Below are positions 19,056-28,387 of a stretch of DNA of 64,000 nt, piece after piece. Within the stretch, counting starts at the first letter, position 1. Every line of letters begins with the position of its first letter. The stretch is taken from positions 558,001-622,000 of the forward strand of contig NZ_CP070975.1 of NCBI RefSeq assembly GCF_017377875.1, read 5' to 3'. The notes under the pieces were generated by a model. The model did no database searches. It was not told the origin of the DNA and saw nothing but the letters and a program-made list of their open reading frames with translations. The translations under genes were made by a program, and so were the position numbers. Origin of the DNA: Alcaligenes sp. SORT26 (lineage in GTDB: Bacteria > Pseudomonadota > Gammaproteobacteria > Burkholderiales > Burkholderiaceae_B).

Positions 19056-19129
19056 GGCTGCGGATAGCTAGTGTGATGCGTCACGGCTAGAGTCACGTCG
19101 ACTCGTTTTCCAGGACCCTTCAAAGCATA

Positions 19130-19732
19130 TTAAATACGGGCTTCCTGGATACTCCGTTCAACGAGCTCCGCATAAATCGCTTCTTGCCCTGCTGGATACA
19201 CTGGCAGCAAGGTTTCCCGCCGTTTCTGCGCATCGAAAAGTGATTCCACCAGCCAGCCCACAAGGTATAGAGAAGCCAGGCATCCGCCTGCGTTGGCAAG
19301 CTTGCCGTAACAGACCAAGGCTTGATCGACGGGTTCCAGATCCACATCCTGCAATAAAGCGCGCGCATCGGGGTGGGTGGTTGCCCTGCGTTGGGGTAGC
19401 AAGCCCAGGCGCTCCAGAAAAAACACACCTGCACAAATCGAGCCTATGAATTGACGCTCGGGGTTCAGGTGCAGATTGGGTAGAAAGTCAGGATTGCTCA
19501 TGGCCGCTGGCACTCCCTTTTTACCGCTGCTGAACAAGACCGCATCGGCTTGGCTGGCTTCGGATAGAGGTCCCTGTGTCTGTATTTCCAAACCATGCGC
19601 AGATCGTAAAATAGGTGCCGCACCCAGTATCCTGACGCGCCAGTCTCGTGTGTTTCGACCTAGCAGGTCCCACATCAGAAACAGATCTATGTCCGTGAAT
19701 TGGTCGAAGGCAATCAGTGCTATTTCTTTCAT
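19130..19732 (-). CDS. DJ-1/PfpI-family protein
   Basis: The 200-residue protein has the DJ-1/PfpI fold from the start (MKEIALIAFDQFTDIDLFL) and a nucleophile-elbow cysteine in GSICAGVFFLERLGLL. It resembles the isonitrile-hydratase/GlxA-type branch but lacks a DNA-binding domain. Such proteins can be hydratases, chaperones or regulators, so the activity cannot be named. I chose the ATG at 19732 because GGAG lies eight bases upstream; another ATG lies at 19744. It diverges from the TetR gene at 19840, a likely regulator. Confidence 0.8.
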   Translation of the reverse strand: MKEIALIAFDQFTDIDLFLMWDLLGRNTRDWRVRILGAAPILRSAHGLEIQTQGPLSEASQADAVLFSSGKKGVPAAMSNPDFLPNLHLNPERQFIGSICAGVFFLERLGLLPQRRATTHPDARALLQDVDLEPVDQALVCYGKLANAGGCLASLYLVGWLVESLFDAQKRRETLLPVYPAGQEAIYAELVERSIQEARI

Positions 19733-19839
19733 TACAAGCTCCATGAAAAAGCCGCAATCCCTGTTCTTGCGGCGGTCACCGTGAAGCTTCGTAGTCTATT
19801 TATTCACTAATCACCCTACACAGGCTGTATGTTCCCGTG

Positions 19840-20385
19840 ATGCGCAAGTTGACGAGAGGCGATTGGATTGAGGCAGGTTTGAAAACCCTGGATCTGGAAG
19901 GCTATATCGGCGTTTCAGGGGAGCGGGTTGCTCGCCGCTTGAATGTGACGCGCGGATCGTTCTATCACCATTTCCGCAATCGCGAGGACTTTGTGCGGGC
20001 ACTGCTCTCGACCTGGGAGCATGACTACACCGCTTGCATGTTGGAGTATGCGGCGCAGGGGCAGGGGGCGGTGGAGGTTTTGAAGCGCTACATTCATATC
20101 GCTGCCGATAAGCAGCCTAATCGAGAAGTGGCCATTCGTGCATGGGCTTTGCACGATCCTTTGGTGGCGGAGTATCAGTCGCGTGTCGATGCCACGCGTC
20201 TGGCCTTTGCGATCAAGACCTCAAAAAGTGCTTTTCTACTACCCAGGCATTCAGAGATTGTGGGGGAGATGGCGCATCTGTTTTTTATAGGTGGGCAGCA
20301 ATCTGGGGTGCGTCACAATGCGGCTCGCTTCGGGAGTCTGCTGGGTGGGGCTCTGGAAATCTTTCGCAACCGCTCCAGGGTTTAG
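19840..20385 (+). CDS. TetR/AcrR-family regulator
   Basis: The 181-residue protein has the TetR helix-turn-helix near the N-terminus (IGVSGERVARRLNVTRGSFY, about residues 25-45) followed by FRNREDFVRALL. The ligand domain is not assignable. A GTG lies immediately before the ATG and could also initiate. Divergence from the DJ-1 gene suggests it controls that gene. The 208 nt after it hold no gene and end in the operators of the next TetR gene. Confidence 0.82.
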   Translation: MRKLTRGDWIEAGLKTLDLEGYIGVSGERVARRLNVTRGSFYHHFRNREDFVRALLSTWEHDYTACMLEYAAQGQGAVEVLKRYIHIAADKQPNREVAIRAWALHDPLVAEYQSRVDATRLAFAIKTSKSAFLLPRHSEIVGEMAHLFFIGGQQSGVRHNAARFGSLLGGALEIFRNRSRV

Positions 20386-20549
20386 GGCGGATCAAGCGAG
20401 GAGGGCGGGGCCGGGGAATGGCTTGAGCAATGAAGGGTTTTTACAGTCTACGCACATCAAAAATTTGATGTTTTCAGTCTGCCCGCGATGGTGAAAGACG
20501 AGCCCCCTCAATACTTGCGATTAAAGAAATCTTGTCCGCCGTAAAGAAA

Positions 20550-20586
20550 TGAACTAGGATTCACTCATGTAATGAATACGAGTTCA
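20550..20586 (+). promoter_or_regulatory. Twin TGAA-N6-TTCA operators before tetR/aidB-like operon
   Basis: Two 14-bp dyads of form TGAA-N6-TTCA lie at 20550-20563 and 20573-20586, 23 bp apart centre to centre and ending 7 nt before the start codon. A weak promoter (TTGTCC at 20532, TAGGAT at 20555) places the first dyad over the -10 region. This arrangement suggests autorepression by the adjacent TetR protein. Confidence 0.62.
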
Positions 20587-20593
20587 CTTCTTT

Positions 20594-21241
20594 ATGGCTT
20601 ACCGTCAAACCCCCGCTGTTGAAGCCCGCCTGCAAGATAATCGCAGCCGTATCCTGGAAGCCGCTCGTGCTTTGGTGAGCGAAGGCGGTTGGCAGGAGGC
20701 GCAGGTTGCCAGTGTGGCGGCCGCTGCCGGTATCGCGACGGGAACGGTCTACCGTTACTTCCCGTCCAAGGCGGAACTGTTTGCAGAAGTCTTGTCGCTA
20801 GTGTCTCAGCGCGAGGTGGATGTGCTGACAGACATCGCCCAGGCTGACGGTTCCTCTACCTTGCGCCTGCATTCGGCCGTCTCCACCTTCGTCAAACGCG
20901 CCATGCGCAATCCCCGTCTTGCCTATGCCTTGATCGCGGAGCCGTGTGACAAGGAGATTGACGCTGCGCGCCTGGTTTACCGCGCGGCGATCAGCCAAGT
21001 GATTCATTCCATTGTTTCCATGGGTCAGGACGCCGAAGAAATGCGTCGTGATGTGCAGCCTGATATTGCGGCCACTGTCATTGTGGGCGGCTTTATGGAA
21101 GGCCTGATTGGCCCACTTTCTCCCTTGAGCCGTCAGCAGCACGATGGCACGGACAGTTACCAGCGCCAAGTGGCGGCGCTGGCTGACCAGATTGCCCAGA
21201 TGGCTTGTGCCAGCGTGGCAGTCCTTTCTGCCACGCCTTAG
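20594..21241 (+). CDS. TetR-family regulator of AidB-like flavoprotein
   Basis: The 215-residue protein has a TetR helix-turn-helix (about residues 30-60, with AAAAGIATGTVYRYFPSKAEL) and a C-terminal TetR ligand domain. It starts 7 nt after twin palindromic operators and is followed after 21 nt by the AidB-like acyl-CoA-dehydrogenase gene on the same strand, so the two form one self-regulated operon. In that setting a fatty acyl-CoA or similar effector is plausible but not shown. Confidence 0.85.
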   Translation: MAYRQTPAVEARLQDNRSRILEAARALVSEGGWQEAQVASVAAAAGIATGTVYRYFPSKAELFAEVLSLVSQREVDVLTDIAQADGSSTLRLHSAVSTFVKRAMRNPRLAYALIAEPCDKEIDAARLVYRAAISQVIHSIVSMGQDAEEMRRDVQPDIAATVIVGGFMEGLIGPLSPLSRQQHDGTDSYQRQVAALADQIAQMACASVAVLSATP

Positions 21242-21262
21242 AAAAACAGATCGGAGACAGAC

Positions 21263-22975
21263 ATGAATCAGCCCCTTGCCAGCAGTATTTTGAATGCTCC
21301 AGCGGATCGTTACAGCACACATCAGGTTCTGAACCAGGCCTTGCCTGCCAGTGGCTTTAACGCTTTTACGGGCGATGCGATATTGCAGGCGGCCATAGCA
21401 CGGGAAGCGCCGTGGGCCGCGTCGCGTTGTCAGGCTTTGGGGGCGGTGGCCGGTGATGAAAGCGTGCAGGAACTGGCTCGTTTGGCTAACCGTCATTTGC
21501 CTGAATTAAAAACGCACGACCGTTTTGGCAATCGAATTGATTGGCTGGAGTTTCACCCAAGCTGGCACGAGCTGATGGGGCTGGCTTGGCAGCATGAAGT
21601 CCCGAATTTGAGCTGGCGCACGCAAGAGAAAAACGGTCACTTTGCGCGTGCGGTGTTGTCGTATCTGTGGAATCAGGTGGAGCACGGCACAGGCTGTCCG
21701 ACCGGTATGGCGTATGCAGCCTATGCAGGTTTCGAGGCCGAGCCCGCTTTGGCCGTGTGGGCGGACAAGCTCAAAGGCACTCGCTATGAATACAGCCGTC
21801 GGGAAGTGGGGGAGAAGCCCTCTGTGGTGATTGGCTATGCCATGACAGAAAAGCAGGGCGGGTCTGATTTGCGCGAGACACAGACCACGGCGCGTTTTTC
21901 CCATAGCGCGGATTATCACGGTGCCACGGCACATTGGTATGAGCTGACCGGGCATAAATGGTTTTGCTCCGTGCCGCAGTCGGATGGCTTTTTTACGCTG
22001 GCCAAAGTCAATGGTGGCGTGACATGCTTTTTCTTGCCGCGCACCTTGCCAGATGGCAGCTATAACCGCTTTTTCGTGCAGCGCCTGAAGGACAAGGCCG
22101 GGAATAAATCGAATGCTTCCAGCGAGGTTGAATATGCAGGAACGCTGGCAATTCGGGTGGGGGAAGAAGGGCGCGGTATTCGGGAAATCCTGTCGCATTC
22201 GCATCTGACAAGATTGGATTTTGCGATTGGTTCAGCAGGCTTGATGAGGCAGGCACTGACCTTGGCCTTGCGCCACACCACATCACGCAAGGCATTTGGA
22301 ACCTCCATTGCCGACCGCCCCATGATGAGCAATGTGCTGGCCGATATGGCGGTGGAAGTGGAGGCGGCGACCTTGATGGCATTGCGGGTGGCCAAGGCAA
22401 CGGATCAGATACCAAGCAGCGAACACGAGAAATTCCTGGCCCGTGTAGCGACACCCGCCGCGAAATACTTCAATTGCTCGCGAGCGCCTTCCATTGCGAA
22501 CGAGGCTTTGCAGTGCCATGGCGGGAACGGCTTCATCGAAGAAAACCCGATGGCGCGTGTGTACCGCGAAGCCCCCTTGAACAGTGTCTGGGAAGGGACG
22601 GCCAATATGATGTGCATGGATGTACGCCGTGCCATGATCAAGGACCCGCGCACGGTGGAGGCGGTATTCAATGAGCTCAAACCCTTGGCCGGGCAAGATC
22701 GGCGGTTTGATGCACTGGTGCAGCATACCGAACGCATCGTGCATGCGGCGATCCAGGATGAGTTCCTGGCCCGTCCCATGACTGAAGCTGTCGCCCGTGT
22801 GTTGCAGGCGGCAGAGCTGATGCGATATAGCTCTCAAGAGGTTGTGGATGTATTTTTAAGTACGCGTAGTCCAGGGCAAGTAGGTGCCTGGGGGGCGCAT
22901 TACGGCACCTTGGCGATGACAGTGTCGCCTGCGACAGCGCAGAAGATTGTGCTTCGGGCTAGCGTGTCGGATTGA
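21263..22975 (+). CDS. AidB-like acyl-CoA dehydrogenase family protein
   Basis: The 570-residue flavoprotein matches AidB (541 residues in E. coli) along its length: GYAMTEKQGGSDLRETQT, TGHKWFCSVPQSDG, LKDKAGNKSNASSEVEY and VWEGTANMMCMDVRR. AidB is induced by alkylation, binds DNA and FAD and is thought to limit alkylation damage; its relatives include true acyl-CoA dehydrogenases. A good ribosome site (GGAGAC) precedes the ATG. Here it is in an operon with a TetR repressor rather than under Ada control, so regulation differs from E. coli and a metabolic role remains possible. Confidence 0.88.
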   Translation: MNQPLASSILNAPADRYSTHQVLNQALPASGFNAFTGDAILQAAIAREAPWAASRCQALGAVAGDESVQELARLANRHLPELKTHDRFGNRIDWLEFHPSWHELMGLAWQHEVPNLSWRTQEKNGHFARAVLSYLWNQVEHGTGCPTGMAYAAYAGFEAEPALAVWADKLKGTRYEYSRREVGEKPSVVIGYAMTEKQGGSDLRETQTTARFSHSADYHGATAHWYELTGHKWFCSVPQSDGFFTLAKVNGGVTCFFLPRTLPDGSYNRFFVQRLKDKAGNKSNASSEVEYAGTLAIRVGEEGRGIREILSHSHLTRLDFAIGSAGLMRQALTLALRHTTSRKAFGTSIADRPMMSNVLADMAVEVEAATLMALRVAKATDQIPSSEHEKFLARVATPAAKYFNCSRAPSIANEALQCHGGNGFIEENPMARVYREAPLNSVWEGTANMMCMDVRRAMIKDPRTVEAVFNELKPLAGQDRRFDALVQHTERIVHAAIQDEFLARPMTEAVARVLQAAELMRYSSQEVVDVFLSTRSPGQVGAWGAHYGTLAMTVSPATAQKIVLRASVSD

Positions 22976-23032
22976 GCCGCAATGGCTAAACAGGCCGAGG
23001 CGCTTCGTGAGGGCTCGGCCTGTTTCTGACCC

Positions 23033-23398
23033 TTAGCCTGCGGTACACACTCGCAGCCGATGCCCGTCCAGATCCAGTGCCACAAAGGTACGTCCGAACA
23101 CAGCCGTTGCAGGCTCTTGCTCGATCTGTATGCCCGTAGCGACCCAGTCCTGATAAAGCTGATCCACGGCTGCGTCATCATCGGCTAGAAACGCGAGTTC
23201 GGATCGATGCCCTGTCCCGGACGATACAAAGCTGGCAGCCTGGGTAGACCATAAGCCCAGCGTCAGTCCTGTGTTCAGTTCAAAAGCGACATAGGTGGGA
23301 AAAGACTCGGTGGGGGCTTTCTTGAGCAGTTTTTCATAAAAAATGCGGCTGGCTGCTGGATCTTCAACATAGAGAAGCAGCAGGTTTGGGTGTTTCAT
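23033..23398 (-). CDS. VOC-family small protein
   Basis: The 121-residue protein is a single glyoxalase/bleomycin-resistance-type module beginning LLLLYVEDPAASRIFYEKLL and ending FVALDLDGHRLRVCTAG. Some usual metal ligands are absent (the first histidine position is a tyrosine), so it may bind a ligand without metal catalysis. AAAGGA precedes the ATG. It is divergent from the YafY-type regulator, and VOC/YafY pairs of this kind are common in proteobacteria. Confidence 0.78.
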   Translation of the reverse strand: MKHPNLLLLYVEDPAASRIFYEKLLKKAPTESFPTYVAFELNTGLTLGLWSTQAASFVSSGTGHRSELAFLADDDAAVDQLYQDWVATGIQIEQEPATAVFGRTFVALDLDGHRLRVCTAG

Positions 23399-23440
23399 CG
23401 TCAGTCCTTTGTGTGATTGATCCGATGATTATGGGTGACC

Positions 23441-23463
23441 ATGCTGCCAAAAAATGGCAGTAT
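23441..23463. promoter_or_regulatory. Palindromic operator between VOC and YafY genes
   Basis: Arms ATGCTGCCA (23441-23449) and TGGCAGTAT (23455-23463) are inverted with one mismatch and a five-base A-rich centre. It is just upstream of the YafY start in the divergent region and is probably its binding site. Confidence 0.6.
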
Positions 23464-23468
23464 CCAGC

Positions 23469-24170
23469 ATGGCCCGAGCAGAACGACTTCTTTCTCTTTT
23501 ACAAGTACTACGCCGACACAAGCGTCCGGTCAGCGGTGCGCGGCTGGCGGAGGAGTTGGGTATCAGCATTCGTACCTTGTATCGGGATATCGCTTCTTTG
23601 CAGGCGCAGGGGGCAGATATAGAAGGCGAACCGGGGGTGGGCTATGTCTTGCGTCCCAGCTTTATGTTGCCGCCTTTGATGTTTTCTCAGGCAGAGCTGG
23701 AAGCCTTGCTGCTGGGGTTTCGCTGGGTAGAAAAGTTCGCAGACGAGCCTGTCACCAAAGCTGCTGCGGATGCGATGGCCAAGATTTCGGCTGTGCTGCC
23801 TGATAGCCTGAAAGACAGCCTGGAGAGCACGGCCCTGCGGGTCGGGCCCAGATTGATTCAGGATGCAGAAGTCGTTGACCTAGGTATCGCACGTACAGCA
23901 ATTCGCCTGCAACGCAAATTGCACATCAGGTATGTGGATGGGGCAGGCCAGAGCTCGGAGAGGGTAATCTGGCCCTTCGCCTTGGGCTACTTCCAACAAG
24001 TTCGGATTTTAGTAGGCTGGTGTGAGCGTAAAGAGGATTTCCGTCATTTTCAGACGGACCGGATACAGGTTTTGTTGAGCCTGGAAGAGCCATATCCCCG
24101 GCATCGAGCGGACTTGTTTGCACAGTGGCGAGCAACACAAAGCGATCTACGTGGCTTGCCTGACATCTGA
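23469..24170 (+). CDS. YafY-type HTH/WYL regulator
   Basis: The 233-residue protein has an N-terminal DeoR-like helix-turn-helix (LLQVLRRHKRPVSGARLAEELGISIRTLYRD, seen in two parts over residues 8-38) and a C-terminal WYL-type effector domain (about 140-215, with RKLHIRYVDGAGQ and WPFALGYFQQVRILVGWCE). An in-frame ATG lies at 23454 but falls inside the palindrome; MARAERLL at 23469 is the usual family start. It likely regulates the divergent VOC gene and itself. A terminator follows about 50 nt downstream. Confidence 0.85.
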   Translation: MARAERLLSLLQVLRRHKRPVSGARLAEELGISIRTLYRDIASLQAQGADIEGEPGVGYVLRPSFMLPPLMFSQAELEALLLGFRWVEKFADEPVTKAAADAMAKISAVLPDSLKDSLESTALRVGPRLIQDAEVVDLGIARTAIRLQRKLHIRYVDGAGQSSERVIWPFALGYFQQVRILVGWCERKEDFRHFQTDRIQVLLSLEEPYPRHRADLFAQWRATQSDLRGLPDI

Positions 24171-24220
24171 CGCTCAGGATTTGCTCTTCAAGTTCTATAT
24201 TGTTCGTTTATTGCTTCAAG

Positions 24221-24244
24221 CCCTCCTGACAAGAGGGTTTTTTC
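24221..24244 (+). terminator. Terminator after the YafY-type gene
   Basis: CCCTC (24221-24225) pairs with GAGGG (24233-24237) and is followed by TTTTTTC. It insulates the zinc GTPase promoter from upstream transcription. Confidence 0.8.
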
Positions 24245-24257
24245 TTGGTCAATTATT

Positions 24258-24275
24258 GTTATGTTATAACATCTC
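24258..24275. promoter_or_regulatory. Zur-type zinc operator
   Basis: The perfect 12-bp palindrome ATGTTATAACAT at 24261-24272, flanked by further AT-rich sequence, matches the core of Zur boxes (TGTTATA-type half sites). It is 66 bp upstream of a COG0523 zinc GTPase gene, a classical Zur target. Confidence 0.78.
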
Positions 24276-24337
24276 AAAAAATTGGCGAGAAATCCTCTGG
24301 AACGGATCGCCCACTGATGCATTAAGGACGAAGAGAA

Positions 24338-25561
24338 ATGACGATAAGCCCCGACAACAGCACGGCTGATCACACAGCCCGAATTCCCGTAACGGTCTTG
24401 TCCGGTTTTCTGGGGGCGGGCAAGACGACTTTGCTGAATCACATCCTGAACAATCGCGAAGGCCGCCGCGTCGCCGTCATCGTGAACGATATGAGTGAGG
24501 TCAATATTGATGCTGCTCTGGTTCGCGACGGCGGTGCTGAACTATCGCGCACGGATGAAAAGCTGGTGGAAATGAGCAACGGCTGTATTTGCTGCACCTT
24601 GCGGGAGGACTTGCTGCTGGAGGTCGACCGTCTGGCCAAGGAAGGACGGTTTGATCAGTTGGTGATTGAATCCACTGGCATTTCAGAGCCACTGCCCGTA
24701 GCCGAAACCTTTACCTTTGAAGGCGAAGATGGCCGTTGTCTGGGTGAAGTCGCTCGGCTGGACACCATGGTCACGGTGGTGGATGCCTTTAATTTTCTGC
24801 GTGACTACCGTTCGCAAGACAGCATCCAGTCTCGTGGAGAATCCTTGGGTGAAGAAGACGCGCGTACCGTTGTGGACTTGTTGATTGAGCAGATCGAGTT
24901 CTGTGATGTGTTGGTTCTGAACAAGATCGATTTGATCAGCGAACCAGAACGTGAGCGCCTGATGGCGATTCTGAATAGCCTGAATCCCCGCGCTCGTATT
25001 GAAACGGCCGAGTTCGGCAAGGTGCCCTTGGACCGCGTACTCAACACCGGTTTGTTCGATTTTGAAGAGGCTTCCAGAGCCCCAGGCTGGTTGCAGGAAT
25101 TGCGCGGCACTCACACCCCGGAAACGGAAGAGTACGGCATAGGCAACTTTGTTTACCGCGCCCGCCGCCCGTTCCACCCGCAGCGTTTTCTGGAGTTGGT
25201 CGAAAGCGAATGGCTGGGCGTGGTGCGCTCCAAAGGCTTTTTCTGGTTGGCGAATTTCCCTACCTTGGCGGGCTCCTGGTCACAGGCCGGGGCCGTTGCC
25301 CGCTACCACGTGGCGGGTTACTGGTGGGCCTCCATGCCGCCCGAGCGTTGGCCGGAAGATCCCGAAGCGCTAGCCCTGATCAAGGAGAAATGGGATGAGC
25401 AAGTAGGGGACGCACGTCAGGAACTGGTGCTGATTGGCATGGATATGGACGAGGCTGCATTACGAGCCCGTTTCGATGCCTGCTTGTTAAGCGATGCAGA
25501 AATGGCCAGTGGTCCCAGTACCTGGACAACATGGGCGAATCCGTTTTCAGACTGGCCTTGA
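24338..25561 (+). CDS. COG0523 GTP-binding zinc metallochaperone (ZigA-like)
   Basis: The 407-residue protein is a CobW/COG0523 GTPase. Seen: P-loop [15 protein letters not shown] (about residues 20-34), the metal motif [10 protein letters not shown] (CxCC) near residue 85, the NKIDLI guanine motif near 190 and a C-terminal CobW domain. These proteins deliver or save zinc for essential enzymes when zinc is short. A Zur-like box upstream supports a role in zinc limitation and separates it from the cobalamin CobW branch. The symbol zigA would fit, but branches of COG0523 are hard to tell apart. Confidence 0.88.
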   Translation: MTISPDNSTADHTARIPVTVLSGFLGAGKTTLLNHILNNREGRRVAVIVNDMSEVNIDAALVRDGGAELSRTDEKLVEMSNGCICCTLREDLLLEVDRLAKEGRFDQLVIESTGISEPLPVAETFTFEGEDGRCLGEVARLDTMVTVVDAFNFLRDYRSQDSIQSRGESLGEEDARTVVDLLIEQIEFCDVLVLNKIDLISEPERERLMAILNSLNPRARIETAEFGKVPLDRVLNTGLFDFEEASRAPGWLQELRGTHTPETEEYGIGNFVYRARRPFHPQRFLELVESEWLGVVRSKGFFWLANFPTLAGSWSQAGAVARYHVAGYWWASMPPERWPEDPEALALIKEKWDEQVGDARQELVLIGMDMDEAALRARFDACLLSDAEMASGPSTWTTWANPFSDWP

Positions 25562-25600
25562 TGGGATTGAGGTCTTGCCAGCCCTTTGAACCCTTGGCGC

Positions 25601-26482
25601 TCAGGCCTGCGCAGCCCCCGCCAGTCGCGTAGAACGATGCTCCCGATATGCCGCCGCCAAGGTCCTCAAGGCTTCCCGCGAACGCTGATCTGTCAGTGTC
25701 GAATGCAGCACAATCCGGGAAGGGGGCAGGGCAGGCAGTCCCAGACGCTGGCCCACATCAATCGCATCTGGCGGTGCCAGGCGGCACGAAAATGCTGCCA
25801 CCGCCAAACCCGCCGAGACTGCCGCCATCACGGCGGCATGGCCTCCACCTACAAATACTTCATTCCATTCAATCCCGGCAGTGCTTAAGGCGTGTGTCGC
25901 AATATCCCGCACGCCACAGCAGGGGGCCAGGGCGGCCAAGCGTAATGGCTTGCCTTCTTGCTGATGAAAGCAGGGTGCCGCAAACCAGGCAAAGTGTTCA
26001 GGCCCCAGGTCCTCTCCATCACGGCGATGATCTTCTTGCCGCACGATGACGGCGTCCAGTTCGCCCTTGTCAAAATCCTCCAGCAAGCGATGCGAGCTTT
26101 CCAGACGGACTTCAATCGTCAGGGCGGGGTCTCGCTCATTCAAACGGGACAGCAAGGTAGGAACTTCCGGCCCGGCAACGTGCTGGGCAATCCCCAAGCG
26201 GAAGCGGCGGCAATCGCAGAGTAGGGCGGCTCTGGCGCGGTCATGCGCGGCAATGAATTCACGTGCGGGATTAATGAACACCGTACCTTGGGCAGAGAGC
26301 CGCACCAGTCTTGGAGTGCGTTCGATCAGTTTGTAGCCCAGGCGTTCTTCCAGGCGTTTCAGCTTCACGCTGATCGCGCCTTGTGTGGTGCCCAAGGCTT
26401 CGGCGGCTTTGGTAAAGCTTTGGAACTCGGCAATGCTCACAAAAGCCTGTACGGACTCCACATCCAGAATGGGGCGGCTCAT
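25601..26482 (-). CDS. LysR-family regulator
   Basis: The 293-residue protein has the LysR winged helix at residues 5-65 (SFTKAAEALGTTQGAISVKLKRLEERLG, seen in parts) and a shorter than usual effector domain containing LDAVIVRQED. The effector is unknown. It diverges from a DHA2-type multidrug transporter across 171 nt, so control of that pump is likely. Its stop is 40 nt from the convergent zinc GTPase stop, with no gene between. Confidence 0.87.
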   Translation of the reverse strand: MSRPILDVESVQAFVSIAEFQSFTKAAEALGTTQGAISVKLKRLEERLGYKLIERTPRLVRLSAQGTVFINPAREFIAAHDRARAALLCDCRRFRLGIAQHVAGPEVPTLLSRLNERDPALTIEVRLESSHRLLEDFDKGELDAVIVRQEDHRRDGEDLGPEHFAWFAAPCFHQQEGKPLRLAALAPCCGVRDIATHALSTAGIEWNEVFVGGGHAAVMAAVSAGLAVAAFSCRLAPPDAIDVGQRLGLPALPPSRIVLHSTLTDQRSREALRTLAAAYREHRSTRLAGAAQA

Positions 26483-26653
26483 GATCTATCCATATTTGTT
26501 GTTTCTGATATACCCAATCATAGCATTGATGAATGGCTGTCCCGTCCCTACTATCTCTCCTGACTGAGCGGTGCCGGGCTGCTTGGTTTTGGCATCTACG
26601 CCGTGGTTCGCCGGGACGGCGACGTGTATTGACGACTTTTTGGAAAGATAACG

Positions 26654-28207
26654 ATGACTCCCTCTATCCCGTGTCAGGGCCGCTATGCCTTGGCCGCTGT
26701 GTGCTTGTCGGCCTTGATGCTGGGCCTGGAAATCTCCAGCGTTCCGCCGATCTTATCCACCATTGAACAGGTCATGGGGGCCAGCTTTCGGCAACTGCAA
26801 TGGGTGATGGCCGCCTACACCATTGCCATGACGACCATTCTGATGGGCGTGGGTACTTTGGCGGACCGCTATGGCCGCAAGCGCATTTTTACGATCGGGA
26901 TTGTGGCGTTCGGAATCACCTCCCTGGTATGCGGGCTGACGGAAAGTGCCGCTGTTCTGATTGGCGCTCGTTTCCTGCAAGGCTTGAGCGCCGCCATGAT
27001 GCTGATCTGTCAGATTGCTATCTTGTCGAATCAGTTTCGAGACGGGCAGCAGCGTGGCAAAGCCTTTGCATGGTGGGGTGTGGTCTTTGGGGCAGGACTG
27101 GGTTTTGGTCCGATAGTGGGTGGTCTGATTCTGTCTTTGGCCAGTTGGGAATGGGTGTTTTTGATTCATGCTGTGTTGGCTATTGTGACCTTGTTGTTGG
27201 CGCGGGCCGGTGTCCAGGAATCACGTGACCCCCAGGCCAGCAGCCTGGATGTAGCGGGAATCACGACCCTGTCGCTGGCCGTATTTTGTCTGGTGCTCTT
27301 TGTGACTCAAGGCCCCGTGTTGGGTTTTGCCAGTGTGCAGGCTTTGAGCATTATTGCCCTGTCCGTTTTGAGCCTGATCGCCTTTGTTTTCGCAGAGCGC
27401 AGAAGTGCGCGTCCCATGCTGGAGTTTTCCGTATTTCGCATCCGTCGTTTTTCCGGCGCCTTGCTGGGCTCAATGGGAATGAACTTCAGCTTCTGGCCTT
27501 TTATCATCTATCTGCCTATCTACTTTCACGTGGGGCTGGGGTATGACAGCGTGCAGACCGGGCTGGCTCTGCTGGCCTATACCTTGCCGACCCTGTTTGT
27601 CCCACCTTTTGCAGAACGGCTGGCACAGCGTTGGCAAGCGGGTGGCGTCATCACGTTGGGTCTGGCCTTGATCGGCCTGGGTTTTGTAGTGATGAAAATA
27701 GGCAGTGTTTCCGATCAGCCGGGCTGGCTGATTCTGCCAGGCTGCGTGCTGGCCGGGATTGGTCTGGGTATGGCCAATACGACGACCACCAATGTGATTA
27801 CCGCCTCGGTGTCGGCTGAGCGAGCCGGTATGGCCTCGGGGGCAGATACCAGTGCCCGCATGATCTCCTTGGCCTTCAATATTGCTGTGATGGGCTTTGT
27901 ATTGGTGCAAGGCATCATGAGCGATCTGCGTAGTCGATTGGGTCTGTCTGCCGACAGTGAGCTGCGTTATCTGGCCGAAAAAGTAGCCTCGGGCGATGTT
28001 AGCGCTGTGTCGCAAAGCAGTGTCTTGCTGGTTCAGGCCGCCGATCCTGTAGAGGCGGCCCATACTGCCCTGATTGCCGGGTTTGGCTGGGTCATGGTGT
28101 ACGGCGCATTGGCCGCGTTTACCTTGGCAGCCTTGAGCTTTATGGTCTTTGGGCCTGCCAAGAAGGTCGCTCGGATGGACTGCAAGGCGAAGTGCGAAGC
28201 GGCTTAG
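26654..28207 (+). CDS. MFS transporter, DHA2 (EmrB/QacA) type
   Basis: The 517-residue membrane protein has about 14 hydrophobic helices, as in the DHA2 drug:H+ antiporters, with motif A-like GTLADRYGRKRIF after helix 2 and the motif C-like GPIVGGLILSLASWEWVF. It would export drugs or metabolites by proton exchange across the inner membrane. GGAAAG precedes the ATG. No membrane-fusion partner (EmrA-like) lies beside it. The divergent LysR gene is the probable regulator. Substrate unknown. Confidence 0.87.
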   Translation: MTPSIPCQGRYALAAVCLSALMLGLEISSVPPILSTIEQVMGASFRQLQWVMAAYTIAMTTILMGVGTLADRYGRKRIFTIGIVAFGITSLVCGLTESAAVLIGARFLQGLSAAMMLICQIAILSNQFRDGQQRGKAFAWWGVVFGAGLGFGPIVGGLILSLASWEWVFLIHAVLAIVTLLLARAGVQESRDPQASSLDVAGITTLSLAVFCLVLFVTQGPVLGFASVQALSIIALSVLSLIAFVFAERRSARPMLEFSVFRIRRFSGALLGSMGMNFSFWPFIIYLPIYFHVGLGYDSVQTGLALLAYTLPTLFVPPFAERLAQRWQAGGVITLGLALIGLGFVVMKIGSVSDQPGWLILPGCVLAGIGLGMANTTTTNVITASVSAERAGMASGADTSARMISLAFNIAVMGFVLVQGIMSDLRSRLGLSADSELRYLAEKVASGDVSAVSQSSVLLVQAADPVEAAHTALIAGFGWVMVYGALAAFTLAALSFMVFGPAKKVARMDCKAKCEAA

Positions 28208-28387
28208 CTCAGTGCAGGGTTGGGGCGTGTATCTGGCCAGCAAGACGCGATCTGTTCTGTCGCGGTTTACCCTTGATCAAGCCATCCATCACCTGTGCTA
28301 CCATCGCCGGGCATTCTGGCTCGGGCATGGTGCCCGTCCGGGAATTTGCCTGTCCGCGTTTGCCGGACAGTGTTCATTGCATGGCTT

